Shown: piece by piece, positions 51,910 to 56,395 of the stretch
Position numbering within the stretch: position 1 is the stretch's first letter
Layout of the letters: every line of letters begins with the position of its first letter
NCBI GenBank assembly: GCA_003164495.1
Contig: PLTN01000116.1
Span: 65,774-122,168 of the forward strand
Length of the DNA stretch: 56,395 nt
Source: Vulcanimicrobiota bacterium
GTDB lineage: Bacteria > Vulcanimicrobiota > Vulcanimicrobiia > Vulcanimicrobiales > Vulcanimicrobiaceae
Direction: 5' to 3'
The notes under the pieces: model-generated
Seen by the model: the letters and a program-made list of their open reading frames with translations, nothing else
The model's database searches: none
Told to the model about the DNA's origin: nothing
Made by a program: the position numbers and the translations under genes

Positions 51910-52164
51910 TTAGGACGCCTGTGAGAGGCGGTTTTCGCTGCGCAGACGTTCGACAGCGCTCGCGTACTCCGCGAACCACTGGTCGAGGAGCTCGCCGTCG
52001 GCGAGTTCCGTCTGCAAGTCGGCCGAAAGCGCTGCCCGGAGGGTAGCAAGGATCCGCCGGTTGCTCAAGCGACCGAATTTATGGCGAAGCGTGCGCCGCG
52101 CCACCTCTTGGGCGTCGGCACGCAACACGGCATCGAGCCGTCGTTGGGTATCCGAGGTTTCCAT
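51910..52164 (-). CDS. Small hypothetical helical protein
   Basis: An 84-residue, mostly helical protein (METSDTQRRLDAVLRADAQE, then NRRILATLRAALSADL). GGAG lies seven bases before the ATG. On the reverse strand a TATAAT at 52197-52202 with TTGCAC 17 bases before it (52220-52225) forms a good promoter 33 bases upstream of the start. No family is recognised. Confidence 0.6.
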   Translation of the reverse strand: METSDTQRRLDAVLRADAQEVARRTLRHKFGRLSNRRILATLRAALSADLQTELADGELLDQWFAEYASAVERLRSENRLSQAS

Positions 52165-52196
52165 CTTCGCTCCACGTCAACGAGAGGAAAGACCGT

Positions 52197-52225
52197 ATTA
52201 TAGCATGTCGTGATACGCCGTGCAA
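52197..52225 (-). promoter_or_regulatory. Predicted promoter for the small gene at 51910-52164
   Basis: Reverse strand: TATAAT (complement of 52197-52202) and TTGCAC (complement of 52220-52225), spacing 17. The site overlaps the earliest possible start region of the forward gene metV, whose better start is GTG 52297. Confidence 0.5.
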
Positions 52226-52296
52226 ACGTGCGCCTCGCAGGCGCTGAAGTGGACCGGCCGGAGTTCATTGAATACGCTCAATTCGAGGGGCCACAC

Positions 52297-52842
52297 GTGG
52301 AAAATGCCGTTCACGCTTCAGACGCGGGTGGACGCGTCGCGAACCGGCCGGTGCCGACGACGCCGGGCATCTCGTTGCCCCTGGCCCTCGTCCTCGGGCG
52401 GTTGCTCCGGCCCCAGCGCCACTTGTACGCCCTGGCGGTGTGGCTCGAGGCGACGCCCTGGGCCTACCGCGCGTTCACCGCGGTCGAGAAGGCGGTCAAA
52501 GGGAAGCTCTTCGGCTGCCGGATGTGCGCCCAATGCGCCCTGCCGAGCACCGCGTACGCTTGCCCGATGAGCTGCCCGAAAGAGCTCCGGAACGGCCCGT
52601 GCGGCGGCGTGGCCGCCAACGGCGACTGCGAGGTCTACCCCGGCCTGCGCTGCGTGTGGCTGGTGGCCTACGAGCGCGCCGCGGCAGCGGGCCGGACGGC
52701 CGATCTGCGCCGCTTGCAGCGGCCGATCGACCAGCGCGAGTGGGGCCTCAGTTCGTGGGTGAACTACTGGCAAAACCGCGACGCAGGGTTGTGGAACGGC
52801 GACACGTCGTTCGCTCCCGCGCCGCCGATCGAGCCGCGATGA
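52297..52842 (+). CDS. metV: MetV-like methylenetetrahydrofolate reductase partner protein
   Basis: A 181-residue protein with a Cys-rich domain of the methylene-THF reductase C-terminal family. The cluster motif reads CRMCAQCALPSTAYACPMSC, followed by GPCGG and CEVYPGLRC. In acetogens the MetV subunit pairs with MetF. I prefer GTG 52297 (GAGGGG six bases before) to GTG 52210, which has no ribosome site. metF overlaps its stop, so the pair is cotranscribed. Similar proteins without the MetFV context also exist. Confidence 0.8.
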   Translation: MENAVHASDAGGRVANRPVPTTPGISLPLALVLGRLLRPQRHLYALAVWLEATPWAYRAFTAVEKAVKGKLFGCRMCAQCALPSTAYACPMSCPKELRNGPCGGVAANGDCEVYPGLRCVWLVAYERAAAAGRTADLRRLQRPIDQREWGLSSWVNYWQNRDAGLWNGDTSFAPAPPIEPR

Positions 52843-53783
52843 ACGCGCCCGGCAGCCGATTGCGCGACGCCTTGCGCGAGCGCCGTTTCGCCGTGACCGC
52901 GGAGATCAGCCCCCCGCGCGGTGCCGATCCCGATGCGATCCGCAGCGGTGCGCGCCTGTTGCACGATTGGGTCGATGCCGCCAACGTCACCGACAACCAA
53001 GGCGCGATGGTGCGGCTCTCGAGTTTGGCCGGCTGCGTGCTCGCGCTCGAGGAAGACGTCGAACCGGTGATGCAACTGCAGTGCCGCGATCGCAACCGCC
53101 TCGCGTTGCAATCCGATCTGCTCGGCGCCGCCGCACTCAACATTCCCAACGTGCTGCTCTTGACCGGCGATCATCAGAAGTTCGGCGACCACCCTGAAGC
53201 GCGCGGCGTGTTCGATCTCGACTCCGTGCAACTGTTGTGGACCGCGCGGACGATGCGCGATCAGGGAAGGCTGCTCTCCGGAAAGACACTCAAGCCGGCG
53301 CCGGGCTGGCTGATCGGCGGCGTCGAGAACCCGTTTGCGCCGCCGCTCGCCTTCCGAGCCGAGCGCCTGGGCAAGAAGGTCGCGGCCGGCGCGGAGTTCG
53401 TGCAAACGCAATACGTGTTCGACGTCGCGCACTTTTCGGCGTGGATGCAAGCGTCGCGCGATCTCGGACTCACCCAGCGCTGCGGGATCCTTGCCGGGGT
53501 TGGGCCGATCCGGTCGCTGCGCGCGCTCGAACGCATGCAACAGATTCCCGGGATCGTCGTTCCGGCCGCCGTGGAAGCGCGTTTGCGCGGCGTGCCGCCG
53601 GCCGCCGTGCACGACGAGAGCATCGCGATGTGCGCCGAGATCATCACGGAGCTGCGCGAGATCCCCGATCTTGCCGGGGTGCACGTGATGGCGTTCGGCG
53701 CGGAGCACCTGGTTCCCGAAATCCTCGAGCGCGCGGGACTCGGCCGGCGGGCACACGCGCAGGTGAACGAACATGTTGGTTGA
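52839..53783 (+). CDS. metF: Methylenetetrahydrofolate reductase
   Basis: A 314-residue MetF. It reduces 5,10-methylene-THF to 5-methyl-THF. EISPPRGADPDAI contains the early Glu of the family (catalytic Glu28 in E. coli), and NVTDNQGAMVRLSSL is typical. NVLLLTGDHQKFGDHP matches the flavin-binding motif, and TQYVFDVAHFSAW follows. It sits between metV and a methyltransferase-like gene that overlaps it by 11 bases. Confidence 0.9.
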   Translation: MNAPGSRLRDALRERRFAVTAEISPPRGADPDAIRSGARLLHDWVDAANVTDNQGAMVRLSSLAGCVLALEEDVEPVMQLQCRDRNRLALQSDLLGAAALNIPNVLLLTGDHQKFGDHPEARGVFDLDSVQLLWTARTMRDQGRLLSGKTLKPAPGWLIGGVENPFAPPLAFRAERLGKKVAAGAEFVQTQYVFDVAHFSAWMQASRDLGLTQRCGILAGVGPIRSLRALERMQQIPGIVVPAAVEARLRGVPPAAVHDESIAMCAEIITELREIPDLAGVHVMAFGAEHLVPEILERAGLGRRAHAQVNEHVG

Positions 53784-55227
53784 TCTGCGACCCACGGAGC
53801 GTCTGCGCAAAGACAACGGCGCCGCCGTAGCGAGCGTGCTCGGCTCGATCATGCACGCGGTCGGCGACGAGTCGCTCGACCTCGATCACTTGCGCATCGT
53901 GTGCGACTGGGTGCAGTACAAGAACAGCTTCCGCGAAGCGGTAGAGATCCGGCCGATCCTCAACGGCAGCGCGCACGAACAGCTCGAGATCGGCGTCGAT
54001 CTGCGGCGCACGGCGAGTACGCAGTACGACGTGAATGCCGAGATGAGCCGGGCGCTGGCGCGGCGCGACGAGTCGGACCGCCACCATCTCGAACCGTGGG
54101 GCCGTACCACGGCGAGCTTGATCTGGAGCTTCAACTCGCTCTACTGGAAGGCGCTCGGTTTGTGGGAAGCCGTGTCGGGCCGGCCATACGAACAGGCCCT
54201 GCCGGGAGGCGAGAGCGATGCGCGCAACGCGGCCGCGGCGCGCGATACGATCACGCGCTTGTTCGCAATTTGGGATGGGCTCGCCGAGCGGCGCGCGTTA
54301 CCCGATCAGCTTCACGTGCTCGAGATCGGCGTCGGCAACGGCAGCCAGGCGCGCGTGTGGCTCGACACGTTCGTCGAGATCGACCGCGAAGCCGGGCGCG
54401 ATTACTACCGCCGCCTGCACTATCTGATGGGCGACTACTCGCCCCACTTGCTCGACGTTGCGCGCGCACAAGTACGCCACCACGAAGACCACACGAGCAC
54501 GATCGTGCTCGATGCGACCAAGCCGTCGAACACGCTCGGTTTCCTCAAGTACAAGACGTTCTTCGTCTACATTTCCAACGTCTACGACAACCTGCCGACC
54601 GACGAGATCGCGCGCATCGACGGTCATCTGTTTCAGGTCGAGACGCGCGCGTATCTGGCCGCCGCGCCGGCCGCGGCGATCGCGGCGAGCATCAACGCGA
54701 CAGCCGGCGAATTGCCCGACCTGATCGCACGCCTGTTGCGACTGGGGCCGGAGCTGTTGGCGGAAACGGAGCCGCGCCGCTTTGCCGACGCCCACGCTGC
54801 CGTGCGGTTTTGGGCGGCGGTGTGGGAAGCGATCGGGCTCGAGGAACGCTACGTCGCGCTGCCGCCGCTCGATGAGTACGAGTTCGCGCCCGGAATCAAC
54901 GGCGAAGTGTTGCGGCCGTTGATGGAAGCGCACGGCGACGTACGCATGCACGTCAGCAACGGCGCGGCGGCAAGCTTCGTCGACACGTTGCCGCTCTTGC
55001 ACCCGCACGGCATTCTCGAATGCCACGATATCTTCGTCACCAACCTCGAAGGCTACGCGAACGCCTTTCGCGGGCCGGGGAAGTACGAAGGCTCGGTGGT
55101 GAACTGGGTGAACGGCAACGTGCTGGCCGCGCTCGGCGGCCGCCGCGGCTTCGACGTCGCCTTCCGCAAGTTCGCGTTTCGGACCGGATCGAACATTACC
55201 ACGATGACCGCAGAGGTACGTGAATGA
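53773..55227 (+). CDS. Class I SAM methyltransferase-like protein of unknown function
   Basis: A 484-residue protein. The SAM-binding motif I is LEIGVGNGSQARVWLDTF near residue 178-195, and YISNVYDNLPTDEIARIDG lies in the following strand-helix unit. Residues 1-170 form a helical N-terminal domain with no known match. The C-terminal half contains PHGILECHDIFVTNLEG and VNWVNGNVLAALG. It resembles MidA/NDUFAF7-type methyltransferases in outline but I cannot assign it. It overlaps metF by 11 bases and its stop overlaps the start of core MetE, so it is part of this operon. Confidence 0.7.
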   Translation: MLVDLRPTERLRKDNGAAVASVLGSIMHAVGDESLDLDHLRIVCDWVQYKNSFREAVEIRPILNGSAHEQLEIGVDLRRTASTQYDVNAEMSRALARRDESDRHHLEPWGRTTASLIWSFNSLYWKALGLWEAVSGRPYEQALPGGESDARNAAAARDTITRLFAIWDGLAERRALPDQLHVLEIGVGNGSQARVWLDTFVEIDREAGRDYYRRLHYLMGDYSPHLLDVARAQVRHHEDHTSTIVLDATKPSNTLGFLKYKTFFVYISNVYDNLPTDEIARIDGHLFQVETRAYLAAAPAAAIAASINATAGELPDLIARLLRLGPELLAETEPRRFADAHAAVRFWAAVWEAIGLEERYVALPPLDEYEFAPGINGEVLRPLMEAHGDVRMHVSNGAAASFVDTLPLLHPHGILECHDIFVTNLEGYANAFRGPGKYEGSVVNWVNGNVLAALGGRRGFDVAFRKFAFRTGSNITTMTAEVRE

Positions 55228-56258
55228 GCGAGGAGCTGCTTCCGACGACGGTCGTGGGTTCGTACTCGGTGCCCGAATGGCTCGAGCGCGCGAAGACGGA
55301 CTTCCACGAAGGGCGCATCAGCCGCAGCTCGCTCAGCGAGATCTACGATACCGCAATCAAGGCCGCGCTCAAGGATCAAGAGCGCGCCGGGGTCGACATC
55401 GTCTCCGACGGCGAGTTGCGCCGCGACAACGACATCGACTATTTCCTCGAGCGCATGCCGGGCATCGAGCTGCCCAAGCTCGCCAAGGTGCACTATTACG
55501 ACTACTACGATGCGGCCGTGCGAGCGCCGCTCCCGCACCTCGAGGATGCGCCGGGCTTGCGGCTCGCCGCCGACTTCCAGTTCACGCGCGAACAAACCGA
55601 CCGGCCGATCAAATTTTCGTTTACCGGCCCGTTTTCACTGGCCAAGCGCATTCGCAACGAGGGCTATCCTGATGCCGAAGGCCTCGTGCTCGATATCGCG
55701 CGCATGCTCAACCGCGAAGCGCGCGATCTCGCCGCCGCGGGCGCGGCACTCTTACAGATCGACGAGCCGTTCTTGGCCGGATATCCCGAAGCGGTGCCGC
55801 TGGCGGTGAAGGCGATCAACGTCGTCGTCGCGGGCGTCGACGTCGAGTGGGCGGTGCACATCTGCTACGGGAACCGGCACGCGCGCCCGGCCTGGGAAGG
55901 TCACTACGACTTCCTGTTTCCGGCCATCATGGATGCCCAAGTGGATCAGCTCGTGCTCGAGTTCGCGCGCAAGGGTTACGATGACGTTGCGCTGTTCAAG
56001 AAGTACCATCCGTCGTTCAAACTCGGCTTGGGTGTGATCGACGTGAAGACCGAAGCGGTCGAGACGCCGCAGCAGGTTGCATCGCGCGTCGACCGGGCGC
56101 TGGCCGTGATGGGTCCCGAGTGCATCGTCGTCAACCCGGATTGCGGATTGCGGTATCTGCCGACCAAGATCGCGCTGGCCAAGCTGCGCGCGATGAACGC
56201 CGGCGCCGCCCTCGTGCGCGCCCGCGTGCGAGGCGAAAAAGTCCCGCAGCTCACGTAG
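55224..56258 (+). CDS. Core MetE-type methionine synthase (no N-terminal domain)
   Basis: A 344-residue protein equal to the C-terminal half of cobalamin-independent methionine synthase. The zinc ligands are all present: H212 and C214 (WAVHICYGN), E246 (QLVLEFARKG) and C307 (VNPDCGLRYL). DIVSDGELRRDNDI and LLQIDEPFL are typical of the core. The N-terminal domain of full-length MetE (about 750 residues) is missing. Short forms include the folate-independent MesA-D families and archaeal cores. Its operon with metF makes the methyl donor an open question. Confidence 0.85.
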   Translation: MSEELLPTTVVGSYSVPEWLERAKTDFHEGRISRSSLSEIYDTAIKAALKDQERAGVDIVSDGELRRDNDIDYFLERMPGIELPKLAKVHYYDYYDAAVRAPLPHLEDAPGLRLAADFQFTREQTDRPIKFSFTGPFSLAKRIRNEGYPDAEGLVLDIARMLNREARDLAAAGAALLQIDEPFLAGYPEAVPLAVKAINVVVAGVDVEWAVHICYGNRHARPAWEGHYDFLFPAIMDAQVDQLVLEFARKGYDDVALFKKYHPSFKLGLGVIDVKTEAVETPQQVASRVDRALAVMGPECIVVNPDCGLRYLPTKIALAKLRAMNAGAALVRARVRGEKVPQLT

Positions 56259-56286
56259 TTCTACTAGGAGCACGGTTCGCAACGGT

Positions 56287-56326
56287 TAGTAGGGAGCGCA
56301 CACCTCTAGTAGGGAGAGCACACCTC
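56287..56326. repeat. Tandem 20-bp direct repeat
   Basis: Unit TAGTAGGGAGCGCACACCTC occurs at 56287-56306 and again at 56307-56326 with one mismatch (GCG to GAG). The area 56259-56395 has no gene and could hold the promoter of a gene beyond the window. Confidence 0.7.
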
Positions 56327-56395
56327 GGCCCTACGGCCATCGGCTGCTCTGGCGAACGTGAACTTCTTTGGTATGAGTTTTCTTGTCGGGATAAC

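Noticed and set aside
1..56395. CRISPR arrays, tRNA, rRNA, insertion sequences or prophage
   Set aside because: No regularly spaced repeats, no cloverleaf arms and no transposase, integrase or phage structural motifs were found by reading both strands.

Overview
The window is high-GC bacterial chromosome, densely packed, with many stop/start overlaps of the TGATG or ATGA kind. I see no transposase, integrase, phage gene, tRNA, rRNA or CRISPR array. The mix (rpsR-rplI-lonC-dnaB block, quinone-linked selenocysteine formate dehydrogenase, folate reductase pair metV/metF, flagellar stator genes, many phthalate-type Rieske oxygenases) suggests a soil or subsurface bacterium, possibly a little-cultured terrabacterial lineage such as Candidatus Eremiobacterota (WPS-2). 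That placement is inference only.

Layout. 1-6314: a truncated reverse gene, a Ser/Ala-rich protein, a secreted Gly/Tyr-rich protein, motB-motA, a DHH phosphoesterase, a DUF2218 protein, a cysteine synthase and a small exported protein. 6371-8778: a LivK-type binding protein and a phthalate-dioxygenase-like Rieske oxygenase broken by one frameshift. 8781-13102: repeat, promoter, leader and the rpsR-rplI-lonC-dnaB operon. 13209-15024: gamma-carbonic-anhydrase-like protein and a beta-propeller protein. 15116-33329: a large aromatic-catabolism island. It holds a TauC/SsuC-type ABC importer, two paralogous cupins, a complete lower meta-cleavage pathway (hydratase, acylating acetaldehyde dehydrogenase, HOA aldolase, oxalocrotonate decarboxylase, tautomerase, 2-hydroxymuconic semialdehyde dehydrogenase), a second Rieske oxygenase, two zinc alcohol dehydrogenases, two alpha/beta hydrolases, two 4,5-dihydroxyphthalate-decarboxylase-like proteins, a PanB paralogue and a GlcG-like protein. 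33353-41812: TPR-sulfotransferase, winged-helix protein, XdhC, MocA, PEP carboxylase, cystathionine gamma-synthase. 41961-48867: formate dehydrogenase operon (alpha with in-frame UGA, FeS subunit, NrfD-type membrane subunit, FdhD) plus an epimerase. 48945-49151: a large nested palindrome. 49164-51871: two tandem SDRs and a glutaryl-CoA dehydrogenase. 52297-56258: metV, metF, an unknown methyltransferase-like protein and a core MetE.

How the parts may work together. The island looks like a route from a carboxylated aromatic compound through Rieske dihydroxylation, dehydrogenation and decarboxylation to a ring-cleavage product, then to pyruvate plus acetyl-CoA. No recognisable extradiol or intradiol ring-cleavage dioxygenase and no oxygenase reductase are present. 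The cupin pair at 18510-19773 occupies the place where the ring-cleavage enzyme would be expected, and it pairs one copy with a 3-His metal site with one degenerate copy. This is the best candidate for an undescribed system. The second strong result is the selenocysteine formate dehydrogenase: a bacterial SECIS hairpin with a GGUCU loop lies exactly 18 nt after the UGA. The third is the core methionine synthase linked to metV-metF and an unassigned methyltransferase-like protein.
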